Assembly (NCBI RefSeq): GCF_001535545.1
Contig: NZ_CP014141.1
Location: 744,001 to 808,000, forward strand
DNA: 64,000 nt
Origin: Thermus parvatiensis
GTDB lineage: Bacteria; Deinococcota; Deinococci; Deinococcales; Thermaceae
Reading direction: 5' to 3'
In this document: one piece after another, positions 1 to 11,270 of the stretch
How positions within the stretch are numbered: position 1 is the first letter of the stretch
Layout: each line of letters starts with the position of its first letter
The notes under the pieces: model-generated
The model's database searches: none
Seen by the model: the letters and a program-made list of their open reading frames with translations, nothing else
Told to the model about the DNA's origin: nothing
Program-made: the position numbers and the translations under genes

Positions 1-440
1 ACCTGGCCCTGCGCCGCTACGCCCGCTTCGCCCGGCGGGGTTTTCTCTCCCGTAGGACCATGGAGGAAAAGGCCTCGGAGCTCATCCGCCGCTTCGGGAT
101 CCGGGCGCCTTCCCCCAGAACCCCCGTCCGCTTCCTCTCCGGGGGGAACGTGCAGAAAGTGATCCTGGCCCGGGAGCTCGGCGAGGGGGCCAGGCTGGTT
201 TTGGCCATGCACCCCACCTACGGCGTGGACGTGGGGGCGGCGGAGGAGGTCCACCGCCTCCTCCTGGACCTGGCCAAGGGCGGGGCGGCCGTCCTCCTTG
301 TGAGCGAGGACCTGGACGAGATCCTGGCCCTCTCCCACCGGGTGGCGGCCCTCTACCAGGGGCGGATGGTGGGGCCCTTGCCGCGGGAGGAGGTGGGGCT
401 GGAGCGCCTGGGGGCCATGATGACGGGGGGTCGGGCGTGA
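1..440 (+). CDS. BMP/nucleoside-type ABC transporter ATPase, C-terminal part (5' truncated by window)
   Basis: This is the end of a sugar/nucleoside-family ABC ATPase of the kind with two nucleotide-binding domains; the frame is open from base 3 and the start lies outside the window. The visible part is the second domain. The signature motif LSGGNVQK is intact, followed by a Walker B region reading LVLAMHPTYGVDVGA and an H-loop-like region near LLVSEDLDEILALS. In the Walker B region the usual D-E pair is replaced by M-H, so this site is probably ATPase-inactive, as is common for the second domain in this family. The next gene starts 4 nt inside this one, so it is in one operon with two permeases and a BMP binding protein. 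Confidence 0.88.
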   Translation, partial: LALRRYARFARRGFLSRRTMEEKASELIRRFGIRAPSPRTPVRFLSGGNVQKVILARELGEGARLVLAMHPTYGVDVGAAEEVHRLLLDLAKGGAAVLLVSEDLDEILALSHRVAALYQGRMVGPLPREEVGLERLGAMMTGGRA

Positions 441-1484
441 GGGTGGAGGTGGACCCCGCGCCCCGGCCCCTCAAGGTCGTGGGGGCCTATGCCCTCTTTG
501 TGGGGCTCGCCCTCGTGGCCCTGGGGTTCCTCTTCCGGGCCTACGGGGTGGCGCCCCTGGAGGCCTACCGGGTCTTCCTCTCGGTCCTGGGGGACCCCCT
601 GGGCCTCGCCGAGGTGGCCCGGAGGGCCATCCCCCTCCTCCTCATCGGCTCGGGGTTGGCTTTGGCCTTCCGGGTGGGCTTCTTCAACATCGGGGCCGAG
701 GGGCAGCTCCTCCTTGGGGCCGTGGGGGCCACCTACGCCGCCCTCTTCCTCCCTCCCGGGCCCTGGACCCTGCCTTTGATGTTCCTCCTCGGGGGGCCTT
801 GGGGGGGGTGTGGGCGGGCCTTGCCGCCTGGCTTCGGGCGCGCTTCGGGGCGAGCGAGATCCTCGTCACCCTCATGCAGAACTACCTCGCCTACTACCTG
901 GTGGTCTATTTGGTGGCGGGTCCCTGGAAGGGGCGGACGGCCTTCGGCTTCCTCTACACCGACCCCTTTCCCGAGGCGGCGCGGCTTCCCGTGCTTCCCG
1001 GCACCCTGGTCCACTGGCCCACCCTCCTCCTCGGGGCGGTGGCCGCCCTGGTCCTCCACGTCCTCCTCTTCCGGACCCCCTGGGGCTTTGAGTGGCGGGT
1101 TCTGGGGGAGAACCCCCTCGCCGCCTGGTACCTGGGCCTGGACGCGGGCCGCCTCCTCCTCCGGGTGGGCCTGATCTCGGGTGCTTTGGCGGGGTTTGCC
1201 GGCGTGGGGGAGGTGGCGGGGATCCACCACAAGCTCCTGGAGCCCGCCCAAGTTTCCCTGGGCTACGGCTTCACGGCCATCCTCGTGGCCTGGCTTGCCC
1301 GGGGGGGCCGGGTTACGTCCTCCTCACCGCGCCCCTCCTGGGGGTGGTCCTCGCCGGGGGGGACGCCTTGAAGCTCGCCTTCTCCATGCCCTTTCGCGTG
1401 GTGGACGTGACGAGCGGCCTCCTGCTTTTGGCCTTCATCGGGGCTGAGGCCGCAAGCCGCCACCGCCTGGTCTGGAGGCGCTGA
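437..1484 (+). CDS. ABC transporter permease, YufP/NupP-like (two apparent frameshifts)
   Basis: Inner-membrane permease of a BMP-type (purine nucleoside-like) importer, about 349 residues after correction. The N-terminal part has hydrophobic helices and the family segment FRVGFFNIGAEGQLLLGA; the middle carries ASEILVTLMQNYLA and a GENP coupling-helix-like motif. The frame breaks in the G runs at 791-808 and again at 1301-1307; one added G at each place restores a continuous family-like protein (reading ...LARGGPGYVLLTAPLLG... across the second). A TTG near 799 is not an independent start. The GTG/ATGA-type overlap with the ATPase and close linkage to the next permease show one operon. Confidence 0.85.
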
Positions 1485-2317
1485 TGGAAGAGGCCTTGTT
1501 GCGTGCCGTCCTTTTCGGAACGCCTATCCTGCTTGCGGGGCTTGGGGCGCTTCTCGCTGAACGGAGCGGGGTGGTGAACCTCGGGGTGGAGGGGATGATG
1601 GCCCTGGCCGCCCTCACCGCCTTCGCCGCCGCCCAGGCCTACGGCCCCCTGCCCGGGGTCCTCGCCGCTTTCGGGGTGGGGGCGCTCTCGGGGCTTTTCC
1701 TGGGCCTCTTCACCGTCACCTTGCGGGCCAACCAGTTCGTGGCGGGGCTCGCGGTGGCCGCCTTGGGGCTTGGGGCCTCGGGGCTTCTGGGCAAGCGCTA
1801 CGAGGGGCTGCCCCTCGCCCACCCCTTGCCCGAGGGGGGGTTTGCCCTCTTAGGGGCGGTCCTCGCCCTCCTCGTCCACCTCTTCCTCACCCGCACCCGG
1901 ACGGGGCTTTTCCTGAGAAGCGCCGGGGAGAACCCCAAGGCGGTGGACCTCTTCGGGGTAAGCGTGGACGGGGTGCGGTACCTGGCCCTGGGCCTGGGAG
2001 GGGGGCTCATCGGCCTCGCGGGGGCCTACCTCTCCTTGGCCTACCGGCCGAGCTGGACGGACGGGATGACCGCCGGGCTCGGCTGGGTGGCCATCGCCTT
2101 GGTGATCCTCGCCGCCTGGCATCCTCTTCGGGCCCTCCTTGGGGCCTATTTCTTCGGCCTTCTCTTCTTCCTGCAGTTCCGCCTCCAGGGCAGTGTACCT
2201 ATACCGAGCGAAGCCTTTGCCGCTATGCCCTACCTTCTGGTTATCCTGGTCCTGGCGCTCTCGGGCCGGTCCCGGGCCCCCAAGGCCCTGGGCCAGCCCT
2301 TTGAGCGGGGGAGGTAG
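1484..2317 (+). CDS. ABC transporter permease, YufQ/NupQ-like
   Basis: Second membrane permease of the importer, 277 residues, strongly hydrophobic with about eight to ten predicted helices. It shows the family hallmark LLAERSGVVNLGVEGMM near residues 22-38 and a GENPKAV segment that should contact the ATPase. It starts with ATG overlapping the stop of the previous permease by one base, and the binding protein begins 3 nt after its stop, so translation is coupled. Together the two permeases would form the heterodimeric channel. Confidence 0.9.
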   Translation: MEEALLRAVLFGTPILLAGLGALLAERSGVVNLGVEGMMALAALTAFAAAQAYGPLPGVLAAFGVGALSGLFLGLFTVTLRANQFVAGLAVAALGLGASGLLGKRYEGLPLAHPLPEGGFALLGAVLALLVHLFLTRTRTGLFLRSAGENPKAVDLFGVSVDGVRYLALGLGGGLIGLAGAYLSLAYRPSWTDGMTAGLGWVAIALVILAAWHPLRALLGAYFFGLLFFLQFRLQGSVPIPSEAFAAMPYLLVILVLALSGRSRAPKALGQPFERGR

Positions 2318-2319
2318 CC

Positions 2320-3459
2320 ATGCGACGACTCGTTCTCGGGGTTCTCGCCGCCCTGGGCCTCGCCCTAGGGCAGGGGGACAAGCTCAAGGCCTGTTTCATC
2401 TACGTGGGCCCGGTGGGGGACGCGGGCTGGACCTACGCCCACGACGTGGGCCGGAAGAAGGCGGAGGCGGCCCTCCCGTGGCTTGAGACCCGGTACGTGG
2501 AGAGCGTTCCCGAAGCCCAGGTGGTGCCGGTCATTGACCGGTTCGTGCGGGAGGGGTGCCGGGTCATCTTCGCGACCAGCTTCGGGTACATGGACGGGGT
2601 CCTCGAGGCCGCCAAGAAGTACCCGGACGTCATCTTCGCCCACGCCACGGGCATCAAGCGGGCCCCCAACGTCGCCACCTACATGGCCGACTTCTACCAG
2701 GTCTACTACCTGAACGGCCTCGCCGCCGGGGCCCTCACCAAGACGGGCAAGGTGGGGTACGTGGCCGCCTTCCCCATCCCCGAGGTGAAGCGGCACATCA
2801 ACGCCTTCGCCCTCGGGGTGCGGGCCGTCCGGCCCGACGCCCAGGTGCTGGTGCGCTGGATCAACGCCTGGTACGACCCGGCCAAGGCCCGGGAGGCCAC
2901 GGAGGCCCTCCTCGCCCAAGGGGCGGACGTCTTCGCCTTCACCGAGGACACCCCCACGGTGATCCAGACCGCCGCCCGCAAGGGGGCCTATTCCTTCGGC
3001 CACTACACCCCCATGCTCAAGTTCGCCCCCGACCACGTGGTCTCGGGCCAGATCGTCCACTGGGAGGTCATCTACATTGACTTCCTCAAGAAGGTGAAGG
3101 AAGGGGTCTATACCCCCAAGAACCTGGAGAATGTGGACTATTTCTGGCTCCTCCAGCACGGGGCTGTGGAGATGGGGACGGACTACGGCGTCCCCATCAA
3201 CCCCAAGCACGTCCCCCTGCTGAAGGCCGCCCAGATGAGCGTGGAGGGCAAGAAGGTTCCGGTCTACGACCGGATCATGTCCCTTCTTGGGGCGATGAAG
3301 CGCCCGAACCCCACCTTTGACCCCTTCACCGGCCCCATCAAGGACCGCAAGGGGGTGGTGCGCATCCCCGCCGGGCGCAAGGCGACCCTTAACGAGCTCC
3401 TCACCATGGAGTGGGCCGCCCCCGGCGTGGTGGGCGACTGGCCGGGGGAGCCCCGGTAG
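2320..3459 (+). CDS. BMP-family ABC transporter substrate-binding protein
   Basis: Extracytoplasmic binding protein of the BMP (PnrA-like) family, 379 residues. Residues 1-18 form a signal peptide ending ALG; there is no lipobox cysteine, so it is probably cleaved by signal peptidase I and free or membrane-associated. The mature start KACFIYVGPVGDAGWTYAH matches the family's first strand and loop, and FATSFGYMDGV and VGYVAAFPIPEV are typical core segments. Family members bind purine nucleosides or related ligands; the exact ligand cannot be read from the sequence. It is the last gene of the operon; placement after the permeases is less common than first position. Confidence 0.9.
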   Translation: MRRLVLGVLAALGLALGQGDKLKACFIYVGPVGDAGWTYAHDVGRKKAEAALPWLETRYVESVPEAQVVPVIDRFVREGCRVIFATSFGYMDGVLEAAKKYPDVIFAHATGIKRAPNVATYMADFYQVYYLNGLAAGALTKTGKVGYVAAFPIPEVKRHINAFALGVRAVRPDAQVLVRWINAWYDPAKAREATEALLAQGADVFAFTEDTPTVIQTAARKGAYSFGHYTPMLKFAPDHVVSGQIVHWEVIYIDFLKKVKEGVYTPKNLENVDYFWLLQHGAVEMGTDYGVPINPKHVPLLKAAQMSVEGKKVPVYDRIMSLLGAMKRPNPTFDPFTGPIKDRKGVVRIPAGRKATLNELLTMEWAAPGVVGDWPGEPR

Positions 3460-3494
3460 GCCCGCTAAGGGCGGGGAAGGCGCGGGGAAAGGGG

Positions 3495-3500
3495 TATAAT
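3495..3500 (+). promoter_or_regulatory. -10 box TATAAT of prxQ (leaderless)
   Basis: A perfect TATAAT sits 7 nt before the ATG at 3508. An in-frame ATG at 3499 overlaps the box and would not be transcribed, so 3508 is the start. No clear -35 is visible. Confidence 0.7.
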
Positions 3501-3507
3501 GCCCGCC

Positions 3508-6605
<3,098 letters not shown>

Positions 6606-6634
6606 GGCTCCGGTCGCATGGCTGAGGAAAACCG

Positions 6635-6657
6635 GGGGGCCTGACAATCAGGCCCCC
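6635..6657. terminator. Hairpin between convergent metG and ctpA-like gene
   Basis: GGGGGCCTGA (6635-6644) and TCAGGCCCCC (6648-6657) form a perfect 10-bp stem with a 3-nt loop. There is no T tract on either strand. Its place between two convergent stops suggests a bidirectional terminator. Confidence 0.6.
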
Positions 6658-6672
6658 AGGATCGTGTAGCGC

Positions 6673-8004
6673 CTAGCGGTTCAGCTCCTCCAGGGCCCGC
6701 TTGAGGATGGCGTCGTTCTCCAGGTCCAGCACCGCCTGGCCCCGGTCCTCGGGGAGGGGCCTCTGCCGCTGCGGCTCGGCGTAGGAGAACTTGCCTTCCG
6801 CGTCCGCCTTCACCTTGACGGTCTTGCCGTTCAGGGTCACGGCGATCTCCGCCCCCGGCGGCGCCCCCGCCCCTTGCAGGGAGAAGGGCGTGGGAAAGCG
6901 GGTGTCCTTCACCACGATGTCCGGGGTGATCCCCTCCTTGTTGATGGAGCGGCGCTTGGGGGTGAGCCACTCAAAGGTGACCAGGGTGAGCTCCCCGCCG
7001 TTCGCCAGGGTGTAGGGGGTCTGGCCCACGCCCTTGCCGAAGGTCTTCTCCCCGATGACCTTGGCCCGGCCGTAGTCCTGGAGGGCCCCGGCCACGATCT
7101 CGCTCGCCGAAGCGGAGTTGCCGTTCACCAGGACCACCATGGGCCCGTCCCAAAGGGTCCGGCCCGTGGCCTCGCACCAGACGCGGGTGAGGTTCTTGGT
7201 GCGGGTGTAGACGATGGGGCCCTCCTTGAGGAAGGCGCTGGCCACGGCGCACCCCTGGTCCAGGAGCCCTCCGCCGTTGTCCCTCAGGTCAAAGATCAGC
7301 TTCTTCACGCCCTGGGCCTTGAGCTCTTCTATGGCCCGCTTCAGCTGGTCCTCCACCTTGAAGTTGGCGAAGGTTTCCAGGGCCACGTAGCCCACGTCCC
7401 CCACCTTGGCGGTGGACACGGAGATGATCTCCACCCGCTCGCGCACGAGCTCAAAGACCAGGGGGGCGGGCACGCCTTCCCGCCGCACCTTCAGGGTAAC
7501 CTTGGTTCCCTCCCGCCCCCGGATCTTCGCCACGATGTCCAGGAGGGGGAGCTTGGTCACGTCCTCCCCGTCCACCTCCAAAATCACGTCCCCGGCCCTG
7601 AGGCCCGCCCGCTGGGCGGGAAGCCCCTTCATGACCCCTTCAATCTTGGCCCCCGTGCCGTCGGGGTTTGCGGCCGAGAGGGTGGCCCCGATGCCGAAGA
7701 ACTCGCCCCTTAGGTCCTCCTGGCGCAGGGTGGAGCGCTGGGGCGGGGAGTAGCTGGTGAAGGGGTCCTCGAGGGCCTGGACCATCCCGCTGATGGCCCC
7801 TTCCAGGAGCTTATCCAGCTTCTCCTTGGAGAGGGGCTCCAGGTAGTCCTGCTGGATCCTCTGGTAGACCTCCAGGAGGGCCTGGCCGTTGGGGTTCTGC
7901 AGGAAGGTCTCCGCCTGAGGCCGGGGAAGCTGGGCGTACACCAGGGCGAGAAGCGCCCCGAGCCCCACCATGAACCACGCGCGTCGCTTCATCTTCTCCC
8001 TCAC
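6673..8004 (-). CDS. S41 family C-terminal processing peptidase (CtpA/Prc-like)
   Basis: Membrane-anchored or exported serine protease of about 443 residues. An N-terminal hydrophobic segment (AWFMVGLGALLALVYA) anchors or exports it. A PDZ domain around residues 85-165 contains GLRAGDVILEVDGEDV. The S41 catalytic core has VNGNSASASEIVAGAL with the nucleophile serine, and the lysine of GEKTFGKG. A short C-terminal extension (about residues 375-443) is charged. The start may be GTG at 8004, 9 nt after a TATAGT box, or ATG at 7992, which has a GAGGGAG ribosome site. It is divergent from ftsE across a mirrored promoter. Confidence 0.9.
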   Translation of the reverse strand: MREKMKRRAWFMVGLGALLALVYAQLPRPQAETFLQNPNGQALLEVYQRIQQDYLEPLSKEKLDKLLEGAISGMVQALEDPFTSYSPPQRSTLRQEDLRGEFFGIGATLSAANPDGTGAKIEGVMKGLPAQRAGLRAGDVILEVDGEDVTKLPLLDIVAKIRGREGTKVTLKVRREGVPAPLVFELVRERVEIISVSTAKVGDVGYVALETFANFKVEDQLKRAIEELKAQGVKKLIFDLRDNGGGLLDQGCAVASAFLKEGPIVYTRTKNLTRVWCEATGRTLWDGPMVVLVNGNSASASEIVAGALQDYGRAKVIGEKTFGKGVGQTPYTLANGGELTLVTFEWLTPKRRSINKEGITPDIVVKDTRFPTPFSLQGAGAPPGAEIAVTLNGKTVKVKADAEGKFSYAEPQRQRPLPEDRGQAVLDLENDAILKRALEELNR

Positions 8005-8008
8005 CTGA

Positions 8009-8056
8009 GCCCCACTATAGCGCCTTTTCCTGAGAGGAGGGTGCGTATAGTGGGGG
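8009..8056. promoter_or_regulatory. Mirrored divergent promoters of ctpA-like gene and ftsE
   Basis: GCCCCACTATA (8009-8019) and TATAGTGGGG (8046-8055) form a perfect 10-bp inverted repeat. Each half holds a TATAGT -10 box facing outward: 8019-8014 for the minus gene and 8046-8051 for ftsE, whose ATG is 6 nt on. Confidence 0.6.
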
Positions 8057-8057
8057 C

Positions 8058-8785
8058 ATGATCGCCTTCCACCGGGTGGGCCTGGAGTACCCCCGCACCA
8101 AGACCAAGGCCCTCTACAACGTGAACCTGGAGATTAAGAAGGGCGAGTTCGTCTACGTGGTGGGCCACTCAGGGGCGGGGAAGTCCACCCTCCTCGCCCT
8201 GATCCTGAGGCGGCTCGTGGCCACTCAGGGGGCCGTTTACTTCGCCGGCCAGAACCTGAAGCACCTCCGGGGCGACCAGGTGGCCTACCACCGCCGCAGG
8301 ATCGGCATGGTCTTCCAGGACCACCGCCTCCTTTCCGACATGACCGTGGAGGAGAACCTGGCCTTCGTCCTCCAGGTCCAGGGGGTCCCCCGCAGGGAGT
8401 GGCCGGAGAGGATCACCACCGCCCTTCGCCGGGTGGGGCTCTCCCACAAGAAGCGGGCCTTTCCCGAGGAGCTTTCCGTGGGGGAGGCCCAGCGGGTGGC
8501 CATCGCCCGGGCCCTCCTCCTGGACCCGCCCGTGGTCCTCGCCGACGAGCCCACGGGCAACCTGGACCCGGCCAACGCCCTCGCCGTGCTGGAGATCCTG
8601 AAGCAGGCCCACCAGCGGGGGCCACGGTGGTGGTGGCCACCCACAGCCGGGAGCTTCTGGAGGCCTACCCCGCCCGAACGGTGGTCCTCAAGGCCGGCCA
8701 GGTGGTGCGGGACGAGCGTCCCGCGGAGGGTGGTAGCATAAGGGTACGGGAAGGCCCTCCCCGGGGCGGAAAGGAGGAAGGATGA
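8058..8785 (+). CDS. ftsE: Cell-division ABC ATPase FtsE-like (one apparent frameshift)
   Basis: Cytoplasmic ATPase, about 242 residues when repaired, that with FtsX transmits division signals to peptidoglycan hydrolases. Visible are Walker A GHSGAGKST, the FtsE-type Q-loop IGMVFQDHRLL, a signature reading LSVGEAQR (usual LSGGE changed to LSVGE), Walker B VVLADEPTGNLD and the switch histidine in VVATHSREL. The frame breaks at the G run 8617-8621. The C-terminal tail of about 20 residues (RPAEGG...KEEG) is longer than usual. No ftsX follows; instead hpf starts inside the stop (ATGA overlap). The start is fixed by TATAGT 6 nt upstream. Confidence 0.85.
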
Positions 8786-9342
8786 ACATCTATAAGCTCA
8801 TCGGGCGCAACCTAGAGATCACGGACGCCATCCGGGACTACGTGGAGAAGAAGCTTGCCCGCCTGGACCGCTACCAGGACGGGGAGCTCATGGCCAAGGT
8901 GGTCCTTTCCCTGGCGGGAAGCCCCCACGTGGAGAAGAAGGCCCGGGCGGAGATCCAGGTGGACCTCCCGGGCGGCCTCGTGCGCGTGGAGGAGGAGGAC
9001 GCCGACCTCTACGCCGCCATAGACCGGGCAGTGGACCGCCTGGAGACCCAGGTGAAGCGCTTCCGGGAGCGGCGCTACGTGGGCAAGCGCCACTCCTACC
9101 AGGGGCCCCCGCCCCCGGAGGTGCGGGACCTCGAGGCCCTGCGCAAGCCCGAGGAAGAGGAAGGCCCCAGGATCGTACGCGTCAAGCGCTTTGAGATGAA
9201 GCCCATGGACCCCGAGGAGGCCGCCTTCCAGATGGAGGCCTTGGGCCACAGCTTTTTCGTCTTCCGCAACGCCAAGACCGACGAGATCAACGTCATCTAC
9301 CGGAGGAAGGACGGCAACTACGGCCTCATAGAGCCCGCCTGA
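8782..9342 (+). CDS. hpf: Long-form ribosome hibernation promoting factor
   Basis: Binds the small ribosomal subunit and drives formation of inactive 100S dimers in stationary phase or stress. At 186 residues it is the long form. The N-terminal domain (1-100, starting MNIYKLIGRNLEITDAIRDYVEKK) occupies the mRNA/tRNA channel. The C-terminal dimerisation domain (about 125-186, RVKRFEMKPMDPEEAAFQME...YRRKDGNYGLIEP) is complete. It is translationally coupled to ftsE by a 4-nt overlap, which ties hibernation to a division gene. Confidence 0.93.
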   Translation: MNIYKLIGRNLEITDAIRDYVEKKLARLDRYQDGELMAKVVLSLAGSPHVEKKARAEIQVDLPGGLVRVEEEDADLYAAIDRAVDRLETQVKRFRERRYVGKRHSYQGPPPPEVRDLEALRKPEEEEGPRIVRVKRFEMKPMDPEEAAFQMEALGHSFFVFRNAKTDEINVIYRRKDGNYGLIEPA

Positions 9343-9359
9343 GCTCCAGGCCACCTTCG

Positions 9360-9393
9360 CCCCGGGGCCGGTGGCGGTAGACTGGCCCCGGGG
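9360..9393 (+). terminator. Hairpin between hpf and the DUF4258 gene
   Basis: CCCCGGGGCC (9360-9369) and GGCCCCGGGG (9384-9393) form a perfect 10-bp stem. The 14-nt loop contains TAGACT (9378-9383), a -10-like box. The 3' arm overlaps the Shine-Dalgarno GGGGAGG of the next gene. It could end hpf transcription, start the next gene, or both. Confidence 0.45.
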
Positions 9394-9400
9394 AGGTCTT

Positions 9401-9799
9401 ATGCCCAGGCTCCGCCGCTTGGAGGACCTTCTGCCCCACATCCGGGAGGGGCGCTACCGCCTGGGCCCCCACGCCGCCAAGCACATGCTCCAGGAGGGGT
9501 TCCGGGAACAGGATATCCTCTCCGCCCTCCTCTGGGGGCGGGAGCTCGCCATCTACCCCGAGGACGAGCGGATGCTCGTTCTGGGGTACATGGTCTTTCC
9601 TCCCCGGTTACGGCTGCCTTTGCACGTGGTCCTGGAGTACAGCACCCCGCGGCACGTGGACATTGTCACGGCCTTCATCCCCCGGGAGCCCTACCGAGTC
9701 TACTCCCGGGCCCGGCTCGCCGCTCTCCTGCGCTTTGATGGGGCCCTGGAAGAGGTGCGCTGGACCGGGCCCAAGCACCTCTACCCCCCCTGGGACTAA
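9401..9799 (+). CDS. DUF4258-like small protein
   Basis: A 132-residue cytoplasmic protein resembling the DUF4258 family, in which RYRLGPHAAKHMLQEGF is followed by a helix (EQDILSALLWGRELAIYPEDERMLVLGY). Such domains are related in fold to small RNA-cleaving toxins, but no toxin role is shown here and no antitoxin gene is adjacent. The ATG at 9401 is preferred because GGGGAGGT lies 5 nt upstream; a GTG-type extension upstream would run through a hairpin. The gene is convergent with the Fur-family gene. Confidence 0.65.
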   Translation: MPRLRRLEDLLPHIREGRYRLGPHAAKHMLQEGFREQDILSALLWGRELAIYPEDERMLVLGYMVFPPRLRLPLHVVLEYSTPRHVDIVTAFIPREPYRVYSRARLAALLRFDGALEEVRWTGPKHLYPPWD

Positions 9800-9815
9800 G
9801 CGTTGGCTTTGGGGC

Positions 9816-10183
9816 TCAGGCGCAGTCGGGGCAGCGCCCGTAGACCACCACCTCGTGGTCCTCAGCCGAGAACCCGGGGGGAAGGTCCAGGTCGGCCTCG
9901 AGGCGGCAGCCGGGGAGCTCAAAGGCCCGGCCGCACCCCCGGCAGAGGAAGTGGTGGTGGTGCCCGGCGCCTGCCGCCTCGTACCGCAGGGGCTCCCCCG
10001 GCAGGGCCACGGGCACCACGGCGCCCTCCTCCACCAGGGCCCGCAGGTTGCGGTAGACCGTGGCCAGGCCCAGGGAGGGGACCTGCCTGCGGGCGAGCTC
10101 CAGGATCTCCCGGGGGAGAGGGGGCGCCGGGTCTCCAGGAGGACCCTGCGGATGGCGCGGCGCTGGCGGGTGGACCGCTCCAT
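9816..10183 (-). CDS. Fur-family transcriptional regulator (one apparent frameshift)
   Basis: Metal- or peroxide-responsive repressor of the Fur/PerR/Zur family, 122 residues when repaired. The N-terminal winged helix reads TRQRRAIRRVLLETRRPLSP and, after adding one C in the run at 10112-10116, continues into a normal recognition helix ending VYRNLRALVEEG. The metal domain has AGHHHHFLCRGCG and a C-terminal CPDC, giving two CXXC structural zinc pairs. Which metal it senses cannot be told. TAGGCT 6 nt before the ATG suggests a leaderless mRNA. It is divergent from the YibE/F gene. Confidence 0.85.
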
Positions 10184-10189
10184 GCCTTC

Positions 10190-10235
10190 AGCCTACCCCA
10201 GGCGATAACGCGTTTTCATCTCCTACCCGTAGAGT
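10190..10235. promoter_or_regulatory. Divergent promoter region of Fur-family gene and YibE/F gene
   Basis: Outward-facing -10 boxes TAGGCT (10195-10190, minus) and TAGAGT (10230-10235, plus) each lie 6 nt before a start codon. Between them is GATAACGCGTTTTCATC containing the 8-bp palindrome AACGCGTT (10207-10214), a possible site for the Fur-family protein. Confidence 0.4.
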
Positions 10236-10241
10236 GAGGGT

Positions 10242-11251
10242 GTGCGGCTTCTCTTGTTCCTTTTCCTTTTGGGCTTGCCCGCCTTGGCCCAGGAAGGCCG
10301 CTACGCCTTGGGCAGGATCCTTGCCCTGGACCCGGGGGCGGGCCTGGCGGAGGTGAGGGTGGAGGGCAGGACCCTGGAGGCCCTCCTGCCGGTGGGCGGG
10401 GGGGGTTCCGGGCAGGGGACCGGGTGGTGGTCTACCTGGAGGGGGAGCGGGCCTACGTCACCGAGCCCGACCGGATGCCTTGGCTTGCCGCCTTGGCCCT
10501 CCTCTTCGCCCTGGGGGCGGTGGGGCTCGGCCGGGGCAAGGGGCTTAGGGGGCTGCTTGGGACCCTCTTTGGCCTGGCCCTCCTGGTCTACGTCGTCGTC
10601 CCCCGGATCGCCGCCGGGGGGGACCCTCTGCTCTACGCCTTCCTCGGAAGCCTCGGGGTCCTCGTCCTCAGCGTCTACTTCGTCCACGGCCTCGGCCGCA
10701 AGACCACCGCCGCCTTGGGGGCCACCCTGGCCGCGGTCCTCCTCGTCCTCCTCTTGGGGCGGTTCTTCGCCCAAGCCATGGGCTTCACGGGGCTCGCCTC
10801 CGAGGAAGCCCTCCTCCTCCGCCAGTGGGGGGGCGTGGACCTTTTGGGGCTCTATCTGGCGGGGCTCGCCGTGGGGGCCCTCGGGGCCTTGGCCGACGTG
10901 ACCGTGACCCAGGCCAGCGTGGTCCAGGCCCTGGCCCACGCCGACCCCCAGGCCTCCCCCTGGCGCCTTTACCGGCGGGCCATGGAGGTGGGGTACGACC
11001 ACCTGGGGAGCCTGGTGAACACCCTGGTCCTGGCCTACGCCGCGGGAAGCCTTCCCCTCTTCCTCCTCCTCACCCGGGACCCCACGCCCCTGCGCTTCCT
11101 CCTCAACACCGAGCCCTTCGCCGCCGAGCTCGTGGGCATGCTCCTCGGGTCCTTGGGGCTCGTGCTCGCGGTCCCCCTCTCCACCCTCTTCGCCGCCTTT
11201 CTGCTCGCCGGGGGGAAGGGAGAGGGCGGGGATCACGCCCACCCCCACTAA
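10242..11251 (+). CDS. YibE/F-family membrane protein (one apparent frameshift)
   Basis: Multi-spanning membrane protein, about 336 residues when repaired. A signal-like N terminus (LLLFLFLLGLPALA) leads to a short extracytoplasmic beta domain (residues 18-60). About eight transmembrane helices follow, ending in a His-rich tail (DHAHPH). The segments GALADVTVTQASVV and GSLVNTLVLAYAAGSLPL are hallmarks of the YibE/F family. The frame breaks in the G run at 10398-10405. Start GTG at 10242 lies 6 nt after TAGAGT. The His-rich tail and the divergent Fur-family gene suggest, without proof, a metal-linked role. Confidence 0.8.
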
Positions 11252-11270
11252 GGGCGCGTAAGATGGGGCC

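Noticed and set aside
799..1371. TTG at 799 as the start of a separate permease gene
   Set aside because: The sequence continues the same permease domain; it arises from the missing base just upstream.
3499..3501. ATG 3499 as the prxQ start
   Set aside because: It overlaps the TATAAT box, so it cannot lie in the transcript; ATG 3508 is at the leaderless distance.
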